Origin: Pseudophaeobacter leonis
GTDB lineage: Bacteria; Pseudomonadota; Alphaproteobacteria; Rhodobacterales; Rhodobacteraceae
NCBI RefSeq assembly: GCF_002087335.1
Contig: NZ_MWVJ01000076.1
Location: 50,517-114,516, forward strand
Direction: 5' to 3'
DNA: 64,000 nucleotides
Below are positions 9,498 to 17,282 of the stretch, in pieces. The position numbers and the translations under genes are program-made. The notes under the pieces are model-generated. The model did no database searches, had not been told where the DNA came from, and was given only the letters and a program-made list of their open reading frames with translations. Within the stretch, counting starts at the first letter, position 1. Each line of letters starts with the position of its first letter.

Positions 9498-10375
9498 TCA
9501 CAGGCAAGATCCCAGACTCAGCCCTACTGGGCTGGCTGCTGCAACTGACCAGACCAGCAGCCAGGTCTCGGGGCTGTCGTGGAACACGTTCAGATCCACA
9601 TTGCCCTTGATGCCGGGCACAACACCAGTGCCGCTATATTGCCAAAGGCGCCAATGGGCGCCGGGATAGACCTGGCGCGGATGGCCGGCGACTGAGCGCA
9701 GCCAGAACTCAACGCCGCGCAGTTTGCCTATGCCAGTCTCCGCGAAGAAATCCACCGTGGTGTAGATCACCGGGCGCTGGCCATAATGCGCTTCAAGCAG
9801 CGACAGAAACTTGCGCGCCTCCGTGCGCACCAGGCGGCCATCGGGGCGTTTGGTGCAGGTCTTTGAGCGCGGGTTCCACTCCATATCCAGCACCGGTGGC
9901 AGCGCCGAGGCATCACGTGGCACATGTTTGATGAACCAGCGGGCCTGCTCTGCAGCACTGCGACAAAAGCAATAGTAATGATAGGCGCCGCGCTGCACCC
10001 CGGCCCGCGCCGCCCCTTGCCAGTGGCTGTTAAACCCCGGATCGGCCAGATCACCGCCCTCGGTCGCCTTGATATAGGCAAAGGAGACCCCGGCGCGCTG
10101 CACCTGCGGCCAGTCGATCACGCCCTGATAGCGCGACACATCAATGCCGTGGATCGCATAGCTGTTGGGCCCCGCCCCTGCCAGGAATGTGGATCACTAT
10201 CGCCAAACCGGGGGTAGGTGATCAGCTGCGCCAACTGCGCCTGCGAAGGGCGCCGGGTCGGTGTCCCTACGGCCTCTGATCTGAGGAGGTCAGGCGCCAG
10301 ATCAGAAACGGGGCCTGGAGTACAGCCGACCAAAGTCAGCAACAGAAATGCCAAAAAGAACTTCCCGACTCGCAT
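9498..10375 (-). CDS. GH25 lysozyme-like lipoprotein (frameshift near 10170)
   Basis: From ATG 10375 the protein begins MRVGKFFLAFLLLTLVGCTP, a lipoprotein signal with lipobox LVGC. After a shift the glycoside hydrolase 25 domain follows: GIDVSRYQGVIDW, then LDMEWNPR (the D-x-E catalytic pair) and RLWQYSGTGVVPGIKGNVDLN near the end. The frame breaks in the G/C run at about 10168-10174; one added base gives 292 residues. GH25 enzymes cut the glycan strand of peptidoglycan. It is divergent from three small lipoprotein genes, suggesting a shared envelope role (inference). The break looks like a sequence error. Confidence 0.8.
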
Positions 10376-10452
10376 GACTAGTCCACCACCTACGCTGATC
10401 CCAATGAAATAGACCACACGGTGCAGTGTAAGGCCACGTTGGGTCATCAAGC

Positions 10453-10472
10453 AAACACCCCATAAAGTGTTT
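10453..10472. promoter_or_regulatory. inverted repeat in the lysozyme/lipoprotein divergent region
   Basis: AAACAC (10453-10458) and GTGTTT (10467-10472) form a perfect 6-bp inverted repeat with an 8-base spacer. It lies between the divergent starts at 10375 and about 10539 and is a possible operator; nothing else supports it. Confidence 0.3.
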
Positions 10473-10538
10473 GATGGAATCGAAAAACACCTAGAGGGTG
10501 ATTTCGTGGCCAAAGCTGCCGACGGCGTTCACTATTAG

Positions 10539-11051
10539 ATGGGCTCCAAGCGGTCACAAGGGGGAGATGTGAGCTATTGGGAGACTTGGCCAAAACAGCG
10601 CAGGCTGTTTGGCCTGACAATTGTGTTGCTTGGTTTTGGACCTGTTGCAGGCTGCTCGGCGAACGGAGTTGGCCTGATGAAGCAAACCCGCCAGACAACA
10701 AAAACCGCTATGGTCCTGGAGCGCTATGCCCCTGGACTACATCTGGAACTGGAACCAGATCGGTTGGGCCTCACACTTGGCGCGTTTCAAGGACAGTATC
10801 TTTATCCTGCGGCCTGCCCACAGGCGGCACCTGAACGTCAGATCGCAGAACTGCCCTCCCGCCGTATCATCGGCGCGTATTTCAGTCTGGGCGCACAGGG
10901 GATCGAACTGGGCCTGGGCCTGCGAGAAACCACCGCCATGCTTTCACTCCCGGCTGACAGCAGCTACGGCCGCCGCCTGGCCTTTGTGCCGAGTGCACCA
11001 GAACAAAACAAGCTGGCCCTCATGCAGCCTGCCAAATGCATGGATATTTAA
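10539..11051 (+). CDS. predicted lipoprotein of unknown function
   Basis: About 170 residues with a hydrophobic N-terminal stretch (LFGLTIVLLGFGPVAGC) ending in the lipobox VAGC, so probably exported and lipidated. I do not recognise a domain. Starts at ATG 10539 or GTG 10569 are both possible; the later one puts the signal peptide closer to the N-terminus. It is the first of three consecutive lipoprotein genes with gaps under 35 bases, likely an operon. Confidence 0.6.
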   Translation: MGSKRSQGGDVSYWETWPKQRRLFGLTIVLLGFGPVAGCSANGVGLMKQTRQTTKTAMVLERYAPGLHLELEPDRLGLTLGAFQGQYLYPAACPQAAPERQIAELPSRRIIGAYFSLGAQGIELGLGLRETTAMLSLPADSSYGRRLAFVPSAPEQNKLALMQPAKCMDI

Positions 11052-11080
11052 ATGAAGACACACAGGGAAAGGAATAGACC

Positions 11081-11512
11081 GTGAGGACGTTTTTCATCTT
11101 GGGAATTCCCATACTGGCCCTTTTGGGCTGCGACCAGAACCTCTATGTCGCCCATGACACAGTACTGGGCATAAACGCACGACTGAACAAGGATCGCGCG
11201 GCAGGCAAACTGGTCATCGGCTATGATCGCGAATTCATCACCATCGTCCCAAAAGGCAGCCGAACGGAACCGGTCACAGGTGAAGAGGATCAAACTTCCA
11301 CAAGCAACGCCAGCCGGGATGTCATGTCCTCACTTGGCTGTAATTATCTGGAGGCTGAAGGCCCCACGCTAAAGCGCTATTCGGATATGGTGATCACGGG
11401 TGAAGCCGCCATCAAACTGGCCGCCAAAATCAAAGAGGAAAACGATAAATTCCTGGATTGCAATCACTTCGATTTGACAACGAGCAAAAGCACTTCAACC
11501 GATGGAGAATAG
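11081..11512 (+). CDS. predicted lipoprotein of unknown function
   Basis: A 143-residue protein beginning MRTFFILGIPILALLGCDQN, a short lipoprotein signal with lipobox LLGC and Asp right after the Cys. In Gram-negatives an Asp there can favour inner-membrane retention. The mature part is hydrophilic with two further cysteines (SSLGCNYLE, FLDCNHF) that could form a disulfide. The start is GTG 11081. It overlaps or abuts the next lipoprotein gene. No domain recognised. Confidence 0.65.
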   Translation: MRTFFILGIPILALLGCDQNLYVAHDTVLGINARLNKDRAAGKLVIGYDREFITIVPKGSRTEPVTGEEDQTSTSNASRDVMSSLGCNYLEAEGPTLKRYSDMVITGEAAIKLAAKIKEENDKFLDCNHFDLTTSKSTSTDGE

Positions 11513-11516
11513 ACTG

Positions 11517-12113
11517 ATGATCAGATATCTGTTCACCCCAAAAACCGCTATCCTGATGTTATTATCGATAGCTGGATGTAGTGAGTCCCTTGTTTTCACA
11601 GAGAAAACTGGCTTCAATGCCGCCGTCAATATTGATGCGGCTCAGGGCTCACCGATCGAGACCAATCTGGGGCTCACCCGTCGTGTTGCCGGTCTGGTTC
11701 CACCTATCAGAAAAGACAAATACGGCAACTCTGATGGCGAGGCTGCGAACTTGGTAGGCGGTTTCCAGGTGGTACAAGACCCCGACGACAACAACGTTTT
11801 TAATACCACCGTGAGAGTCGCCAGTGGCTATGCAACAGGGCCTGCTGCCCTCGCCCTGATTGGAGAACTGAGCGGCTCTTCTCAAAGCACCAAGGTTCTC
11901 CCTACAGGCGAGACTGCAGCAGCCATCGCACCCAAAGATGAAAAGCAAACCCTCGCCGCCGTCGCGTCAGTTATGAGACCGGCCCAGGTCGCCAAGGCCT
12001 CATCAAAGCAAATAGCCGCCGAGAGCTATCAAAAAGCCTGCCTGGACTTAGGCGGCAAGTGGGTTCATCAAAAAAACGACGCTGGGAAGCTGGTGCAAAC
12101 ATGCGAGCAATAG
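11517..12113 (+). CDS. predicted lipoprotein of unknown function
   Basis: From ATG 11517 the protein starts MIRYLFTPKTAILMLLSIAGC, a lipoprotein signal with lipobox IAGC. About 198 residues follow, with an Ala-rich middle and a C-terminal cysteine pair (ACLDLGGKWV, VQTCEQ). An earlier in-frame ATG at 11502 overlaps the previous gene. It is the third gene of the lipoprotein cluster. The cluster looks less GC-rich than its neighbours, which hints at acquisition, but I did not compute composition. No domain recognised. Confidence 0.65.
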   Translation: MIRYLFTPKTAILMLLSIAGCSESLVFTEKTGFNAAVNIDAAQGSPIETNLGLTRRVAGLVPPIRKDKYGNSDGEAANLVGGFQVVQDPDDNNVFNTTVRVASGYATGPAALALIGELSGSSQSTKVLPTGETAAAIAPKDEKQTLAAVASVMRPAQVAKASSKQIAAESYQKACLDLGGKWVHQKNDAGKLVQTCEQ

Positions 12114-12125
12114 GGAAAACCAGGA

Positions 12126-13037
12126 TCAGACCCACTTGGCCATTGGCGGCAGGCTCATCAGCACCGCATTGGCATCATGGCCGGTTTCAAGACCAAATTT
12201 AGTCCCCCGGTCATAGACCAGATTGTATTCGGCATAGAGCCCGCGATGCACCAGCTGCGCGTCTTTGTCGGCCTCGGAGAACTCCTGCACCCGGCGCTTT
12301 TCCACCAGCGGCAGATAGGCGGGCAGGAAGGCGCGGCCAATGTCCTGCGTCAGGGCAAAATCTGCCGCCCAGTCGCCGGTATTGTGATCATCCATAAAGA
12401 TGCCGCCAACGCCACGGGCACGGTTGCGGTGAGGGATATAGAAATACTCGTCCGCCCAGTCTTTCAGGCGCGGATAAAGCGCTGTGCCATGCGGGTCGAG
12501 GTACTTGCGCTGGGTGGCGTGAAAATGCGCGGTGTCCTCGGCGTATTCAATACAGGGGTTCAGGTCCGAGCCACCGCCAAACCACCAGGCATGCGGCGTC
12601 CAGAACATCCGGGTGTTCATATGCACCGCTGGCGCATGCGGGTTGCGCATATGCGCCACCAGCGAGATACCCGAGGCCCAAAAGCGTGGATCTTCCTTCA
12701 TGCCCGGCAGCCCCTTGCGGGCCGCCATCGCGTTTTGCGCCCGCTCGCCAAGGCTGCCGTAGACCTCGGAGATATTGACGCCGACCTTTTCAAACACCCG
12801 GCCGCCACGCATCACGCTCATCAAACCACCACCGGCGTCAGATCCATCGGCCGAGGCCCGCGTGGTTTCACTGATCTCAAATCGCCCCGGCGCAAGATCC
12901 GCAAAAGGCCCAACAGTATGGCTGTCCTCAAGTGCTTCAAAGGCGGCGACGATCTCATCGCGCAGGGAGCGGAACCAGGCGGCGGCCTGGGCTTTTTGGT
13001 CAGTCATGTCAGCGGTCATCAAGGCGTCTTTCTGCAA
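12126..13037 (-). CDS. hemF: oxygen-dependent coproporphyrinogen III oxidase
   Basis: The aerobic enzyme converting coproporphyrinogen III to protoporphyrinogen IX. Conserved stretches include NPHAPAVHMNTRMF, WFGGGSDLNP near residue 155, and EYNLVYDRGTKFGL near the C-terminus. The length of up to 303 residues is typical. ATG 13037 is the longest start; ATG 13019 or 13007 would trim up to ten residues. The oxygen-independent counterpart hemN lies at 30685 under an FNR box, so the organism can make heme with or without oxygen. Confidence 0.96.
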   Translation of the reverse strand: MQKDALMTADMTDQKAQAAAWFRSLRDEIVAAFEALEDSHTVGPFADLAPGRFEISETTRASADGSDAGGGLMSVMRGGRVFEKVGVNISEVYGSLGERAQNAMAARKGLPGMKEDPRFWASGISLVAHMRNPHAPAVHMNTRMFWTPHAWWFGGGSDLNPCIEYAEDTAHFHATQRKYLDPHGTALYPRLKDWADEYFYIPHRNRARGVGGIFMDDHNTGDWAADFALTQDIGRAFLPAYLPLVEKRRVQEFSEADKDAQLVHRGLYAEYNLVYDRGTKFGLETGHDANAVLMSLPPMAKWV

Positions 13038-13086
13038 GTAATCAACTGGGTGGCCAGCGCGTGAAACCGGGGGTGGCCCGAATAAA

Positions 13087-13122
13087 GCACCGGTTTAGTG
13101 CACAGGTTTAGTGAACCGGTGC
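13087..13122. repeat. inverted repeat plus 13-bp duplication spanning the SDR stop codon
   Basis: GCACCGGTT (13087-13095) and AACCGGTGC (13114-13122) are a perfect 9-bp inverted repeat. Between and across them a roughly 13-bp unit containing ggtttagtg is duplicated, so a copy of the stop codon of the minus-strand SDR is repeated just beyond the gene. Confidence 0.75.
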
Positions 13123-13911
13123 AGCCACGGGGTCCAACAGGGTGCGGCCGCCGTCCAGGGTCATGATCTGTCCGGTCATAAAGCCAGAGGCATCCGACGC
13201 GAGGAATTGCGCCGCCTCGGTGAGCTCGGTCGGTGAGGCAATCCGGCACAGCGGCGTATGCGCCTCAATGTCATCGCGGTAGCTGCGGTTGTCCTTCAGG
13301 GTGGACTGCATTGACGCGCTCATCACCGAGCCAAAGGCGATGGAATTCACCCGGACGCGATGCGGTGCCAGAGAGACGGACAGCGACCGGGTCAGCTGAT
13401 CCAATGCCGCCGAGGCCACCGAATAGGCCATCAGTTCCGGGTGGGTGCGGCGCGCCGCAATAGAGGACAGGTTGATGATCGCCCCTAATGCATCGGTGCC
13501 TTCGCGTTTCTCACCCTGCTTGATCATCCGGCGCGCCACCTGCTGCGACAGGCGCAACGTGGGCAACAGGTTCTCTTTCAGCAGCAGCTCCAGCGAGTCA
13601 TCATTGGGGTCCAGAGGATCACTCTGCACCACCTGCCGGGCGCCGTTGACCAGAATATCCACGTCTTCGAACGCGTCAATGGTGGCCGACAGCAGATTGG
13701 CAATGGTCAGCCTTTCGCGCAGATCACCAGCAAAGTAGCGGATATTGCTTTCATCCGCCTGGGCGCCAAGCTCGTGGACCAGGGCGGCTTCATGGGTATC
13801 GGCAAACATCACATTGGCCCCGGCCGCAACAAACTGGCGGCCAATGGCAAGGCCAATGCCGGTCGAGGCGCCGGTGACGATGGCTGTCTTGCCAGAGATC
13901 GAAAAGGACAC
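13108..13911 (-). CDS. SDR-family protein lacking the catalytic lysine
   Basis: A Rossmann-fold SDR with TGASTGIG near residue 14. GTG 13911 (VSFSISGK) is chosen because ggag lies nine bases upstream and the fold begins there; a longer frame to 13962 exists. The usual NNAG is VNGAR, and the YxxxK catalytic motif reads AYSVASAALDQ, with Ser in place of Lys. A typical SDR proton relay is therefore missing. It may be a degenerate or non-redox family member, or use another mechanism. The gene lies behind the methyltransferase at 14005 on the same strand. Confidence 0.78.
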   Translation of the reverse strand: MSFSISGKTAIVTGASTGIGLAIGRQFVAAGANVMFADTHEAALVHELGAQADESNIRYFAGDLRERLTIANLLSATIDAFEDVDILVNGARQVVQSDPLDPNDDSLELLLKENLLPTLRLSQQVARRMIKQGEKREGTDALGAIINLSSIAARRTHPELMAYSVASAALDQLTRSLSVSLAPHRVRVNSIAFGSVMSASMQSTLKDNRSYRDDIEAHTPLCRIASPTELTEAAQFLASDASGFMTGQIMTLDGGRTLLDPVAAPVH

Positions 13912-14004
13912 GTCGGCACACTCCCGAGAATTGATTTTGGCTGCGAGACTATCCCCCGGCACCCGATATTGGAACGGAGAATTTAAAGCCCAGCAGAAGA
14001 CAGC

Positions 14005-15021
14005 CTAGCGCTTGGCGCGGCGCGGACGTTGCGCGTGCAGCACCTTGAACCGATTGTTCCCCGCAACCTCGCTCACGACGGCAAACCGCTCGCCCAGAAT
14101 CGTTTCATAGGGCAGATGGCGGTTGGCCACCATCCACAGATGACCCGAGGCTGACAGCATCTTGGCGGCGGCTGCGATAAAGGCCTGGCCCAATTCGGGT
14201 TCGGCACTGCGGCCAGAGTGAAACGGCGGGTTCATCACCCCCGTATTTACCGGACCTGTATTCACCGGACCTGAAGCTTGCCAATGGCGCGCATCGGCCC
14301 AGTAGAATTTGGCCCGCGGATCAGTGACATTGCGTCGCGCGCAGTCCAGTGCGACGTGATCGGCCTCAACCAGATGCAGCTCTTCCACGCCCGTGTGGGT
14401 CAGGATCTGTGACGAAAGATAGCCCCAGCCGGCTCCCAGATCGACCACAACGCGGCCCAGCTTTTCCGGCAGGCTCTGCGCCAGAAGCGCCGAGGCCGGA
14501 TCAATGCCATCTGCGGAAAACACCCCCGGTGCGGTGACGTAGCCGTCAACCTCGCTTGTTTCATCTGGCATCCAGTCCGCAAGGGCAGCGTTTCCACCCT
14601 GGAACCAAAAGATCTTGCCATGGGCTTTTGATATCGGTGCCGAGACCTCAACGAGTTTGCGCAGCCCTTTCAGGACCGAATCGATACCGTCGGTCTTGCC
14701 GCCATCCACCAGCACAGGACCGGAGGTGACAGCCGAGGCCTGCGCCACCAGCAGCCGGGCCTCGGCTTTGGCGCGCGGCAGGAAAACAACGGCGGCGGCG
14801 AATTTCTCGCCCTCGGGCACGGCACTCACCCCCGGCAGGCAGGCAAAGCCGGCCGCCTCATAGCTTTCAAAAACAGGCCGCGTGGGATGCAAAATCAGCA
14901 CGCGCTCTTTTGGCAGGGCGGACAGATCCAGCCCGGCGCTGGGAGAAAAGACGGCAATGCGACCCTCATCGGGCATGGCACAGCCACCCGGAGCAAAGGC
15001 CAGGGACAGGCGCAGGGACAT
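14005..15021 (-). CDS. RsmC-like class I SAM-dependent methyltransferase
   Basis: A 338-residue protein with a degenerate N-terminal half and a C-terminal SAM domain: VVDLGAGWGYLSSQ near residue 190 (motif I) and the N-methyltransferase motif NPPFH near residue 265. This arrangement matches 16S rRNA G1207 N2-methyltransferases (RsmC), a role inferred from family. Just before NPPFH a 15-base tandem duplication gives GPVNTGPVNTG within the protein, apparently an in-frame slippage product. It lies downstream of clpS on the same strand. Confidence 0.82.
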   Translation of the reverse strand: MSLRLSLAFAPGGCAMPDEGRIAVFSPSAGLDLSALPKERVLILHPTRPVFESYEAAGFACLPGVSAVPEGEKFAAAVVFLPRAKAEARLLVAQASAVTSGPVLVDGGKTDGIDSVLKGLRKLVEVSAPISKAHGKIFWFQGGNAALADWMPDETSEVDGYVTAPGVFSADGIDPASALLAQSLPEKLGRVVVDLGAGWGYLSSQILTHTGVEELHLVEADHVALDCARRNVTDPRAKFYWADARHWQASGPVNTGPVNTGVMNPPFHSGRSAEPELGQAFIAAAAKMLSASGHLWMVANRHLPYETILGERFAVVSEVAGNNRFKVLHAQRPRRAKR

Positions 15022-15048
15022 ATTAAAGGGCCTCTTTGAGGGTTGGAA

Positions 15049-15393
15049 TTATTCTTCTTTTTCCATCGTACACTGCAGCGGATGCTGGTGCCGATTGGCA
15101 AAGTCCATAACCTGACCAACCTTGGTCTCGGCTATTTCATGGGTAAAGACCCCCACCACCGCGAGGCCTTTTTTGTGCACGGTGAGCATGATCTCAAACG
15201 ACTGCGCATGGGTCATGCTAAAAAACCGCTCAAGCACCAGAACGACAAACTCCATAGGCGTGTAGTCGTCATTGAGCAGCAGCACCTTGTAGCGCGGCGG
15301 GCGTTTGGTCTTGGGGCGTGTTTTTGTCAACAGACCAAGATCAGTATCGTCGTCGTCCGACATTTTGGACATCATCACAGGCTGCAGCAGCAT
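15049..15393 (-). CDS. clpS: ATP-dependent Clp protease adaptor ClpS
   Basis: A small adaptor delivering N-degron substrates to ClpAP. It has the core [19 protein letters not shown] near residues 33-52, then [20 protein letters not shown] and a [12 protein letters not shown] segment. The flexible N-terminal tail contains the acidic SDDDDTD. ATG 15393 gives 114 residues; ATG 15363 is possible. It precedes the methyltransferase at 14005. Confidence 0.94.
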   Translation of the reverse strand: MLLQPVMMSKMSDDDDTDLGLLTKTRPKTKRPPRYKVLLLNDDYTPMEFVVLVLERFFSMTHAQSFEIMLTVHKKGLAVVGVFTHEIAETKVGQVMDFANRHQHPLQCTMEKEE

Positions 15394-15480
15394 CGGCTAT
15401 CGGTTCCAGTCATGCATGGAAATCTTTCATCTGCTTATATAGCGTAAAGACTGCGCAGGAAAAGGGATTGAAACGGCACC

Positions 15481-16195
15481 GTGACACGTAATTTAACAAC
15501 AATCGGTTTTGATGCCGATGACACGCTCTGGCATAACGAGCGCTTTTTCCGCATCACGCAAGAGCGTTTTGCAGAACTTCTGCAAGACCACACGCCACGG
15601 GCGATGGACCGTACGGCGCTGGAACGCAGTTTGCTGGCGGCGGAAAAGCGCAATCTGGGACGCTACGGCTATGGTGTCAAAGGGTTCACCCTCTCGATGA
15701 TTGAGACCGCGATTGAGGTGACGGATCAGCGGGTTCCTGCTGTGGTGATCCAGGAGTTGATTACCGCCGGACAGATGATGCTCTCCTATCCGATCGAGCT
15801 GCTGCCCCATGCGCAGATGGCGGTCGAACAACTGGCGCAAAGCCACCGCGTTGTGCTCATAACCAAGGGGGATCTGCTGGATCAGGAGCGCAAACTGGCG
15901 CAATCGGGCCTGGGTGATTTGTTTGACGCCGTCGAAATTGTTTCGGAGAAAACACCCGAGATCTACCAGCAAATTTTTGCGCGCCACGGTGAGGGGCCAG
16001 AGCGCGCCATGATGGTCGGCAACTCCATGCGCTCTGACGTGGTGCCGCCAATCAGTGCCGGCGGCTGGGGCATCTATGTGCCGCATTGGGCAGACTTGGG
16101 AGGTGGAGCACGCCGAGCCTCCGCTTCACAGCCCACGCTATCGCGCCCTGAAAGATCTTAGCCAACTGCCAGATCTGGTTGCCGAGATCGACTAA
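15481..16195 (+). CDS. HAD-family hydrolase (frameshift near 16089)
   Basis: A haloacid-dehalogenase-type phosphatase. Motif I is DADDTLWHN at residues 10-18 (a DxDxT variant), motif II is VLITKGD, and motif III/IV is MMVGNSMRSDV near residue 180. The frame drifts after the GGG at 16088-16090. Removing one G restores HWQTWEVEH and a tail ending at TAA 16193-16195, giving 237 residues. The start is GTG 15481, divergent from clpS. The substrate is unknown. The shift is probably a base-calling error. Confidence 0.83.
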
Positions 16196-16208
16196 GCGCT
16201 CAGTCGAA

Positions 16209-16318
16209 TAGAACCGCGCAGATAGAACCGGGCAGATAGAACCGGGCAGAAGAGACCGAGCAGGTCAGACCGAGCAGGTCAGACTGGGCAATCAGACTGG
16301 GCAATCAGACTGGGGCAA
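16209..16318. repeat. 13-14-bp tandem repeat, eight degenerate copies
   Basis: Starting 13 bases after the HAD stop: tagaaccgcgcaga, tagaaccgggcaga (twice), agagaccgagcagg, tcagaccgagcagg, tcagactgggcaa (twice), tcagactggggcaa. Neighbouring copies are most alike, so the array seems to have grown stepwise. Confidence 0.92.
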
Positions 16319-16336
16319 AGACTGCACAAAAAAGGG

Positions 16337-16480
16337 GGGGGCTCCCGCGCCCGCCATATGCCCTGACCTTACGGTCAGAGCCTCCGGAGCGGCCTTGGGC
16401 CCGGCGCCGCGCAAAGCGCGGCGCCGGGCCCAACGTGAGGCGGGCATTTTAATGCCCAACGCAACGGCGGGAGCCGCTCC
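16337..16480. repeat. nested palindromic intergenic element
   Basis: Four hairpins are nested in about 140 bases. Outer arms ggctcccgc (16340-16348) and gcgggagcc (16467-16475) enclose CTGACC/GGTCAG (16363-16378), a perfect 16-bp palindrome with an AAA loop (16397-16412 with 16416-16431), and GGGCATT/AATGCCC (16442-16457). It is cloverleaf-like and lacks an open frame. A degenerate copy lies at 32090. This is consistent with a REP-like mobile or structural element. Confidence 0.85.
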
Positions 16481-16617
16481 TTTGCCCGCGTACAGCTATC
16501 GTATTCACAATGAACTCTACCTTTGGGAAATTGGAAATTCCTGCTGGTCGGGTTGGTTTTACGCTGGCACAAAAGTACCATCCAAAACCGACACAAGCCG
16601 CCAGGAGCAGACGTCAA

Positions 16618-16944
16618 ATGCCACATGCCGAAATAAAATATTCAAACGACCTCGACCTCGACGCCCCTGCGATTTTGGCTGAGATCGAGACCATCATACA
16701 GCGCCACGATGCCGGCGCCGGGGCCTGCAAAGGGCGCGCCTACCCCACTGGTGGCTACCATCACAGCCACGTCACCGTCAGTATCAGCCTGCTGGAAAAA
16801 CCGCACCGTGACGCGGAATTCTCCAACGCTCTGCTTGCAGAGCTGGAACAACGCGTCAGCGCGATGATTCTCTCACCCTGCGCATTTTCCCTGGGGCTGC
16901 AGTATTCCTCCCCCTTCTACGTCACCCGCCAACATACCCCTTAG
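16618..16944 (+). CDS. 5-carboxymethyl-2-hydroxymuconate isomerase-like tautomerase
   Basis: A 108-residue tautomerase-superfamily protein that starts Met-Pro; Pro1 of the processed protein is the catalytic base in this family. MPHAEIKYSNDL and the RAYPTGGYHHSHVTVSISLL segment resemble HpcD/CHMI of homoprotocatechuate degradation. ATG 16618 is chosen because ggag lies upstream and Pro must follow Met; a longer frame from 16510 is unlikely. No other ring-cleavage genes are nearby, so the substrate is uncertain. Confidence 0.78.
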   Translation: MPHAEIKYSNDLDLDAPAILAEIETIIQRHDAGAGACKGRAYPTGGYHHSHVTVSISLLEKPHRDAEFSNALLAELEQRVSAMILSPCAFSLGLQYSSPFYVTRQHTP

Positions 16945-17282
16945 CCCCTTGAGCCCCCTGCATCTGCCGCCCAAACCCACCGAACCCAGACCCTGGCTGC
17001 AGAAAAACAATCTCGACCTGTTGCTTAAGCGCAGCAAATGTCCAAACCTCCCGGTGATGAGCAAAAAGTCAGAGCCGTCGCCGCGGCGGATTTTATAAAC
17101 ACTTTATTAACACAACCCCGATCTAGGAGTACCGCTGCGCCACGCCACTATATCTGGGGGAAGCCCTTTCTCAGGGCCAGCCAACCCCTGCTCACCATGG
17201 TTTATTCCATGCCTCCAATGTGCTAGCGTTCTCAGGCAAGCAGGCAAAAGCGTCAGCCGGAAACCGGCGACAAGAGGCAAAA
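16945..17282. other. intergenic region upstream of the carboxypeptidase
   Basis: No convincing gene. It holds an AT-rich stretch near 17090-17115 (tttataaacactttattaaca) that could be part of the promoter for the gene at 17283. Confidence 0.4.

Noticed and set aside
17038..17226. Plus-strand open frame of 62 codons upstream of the carboxypeptidase
   Set aside because: No ribosome site and no recognisable sequence; overlaps the likely promoter.
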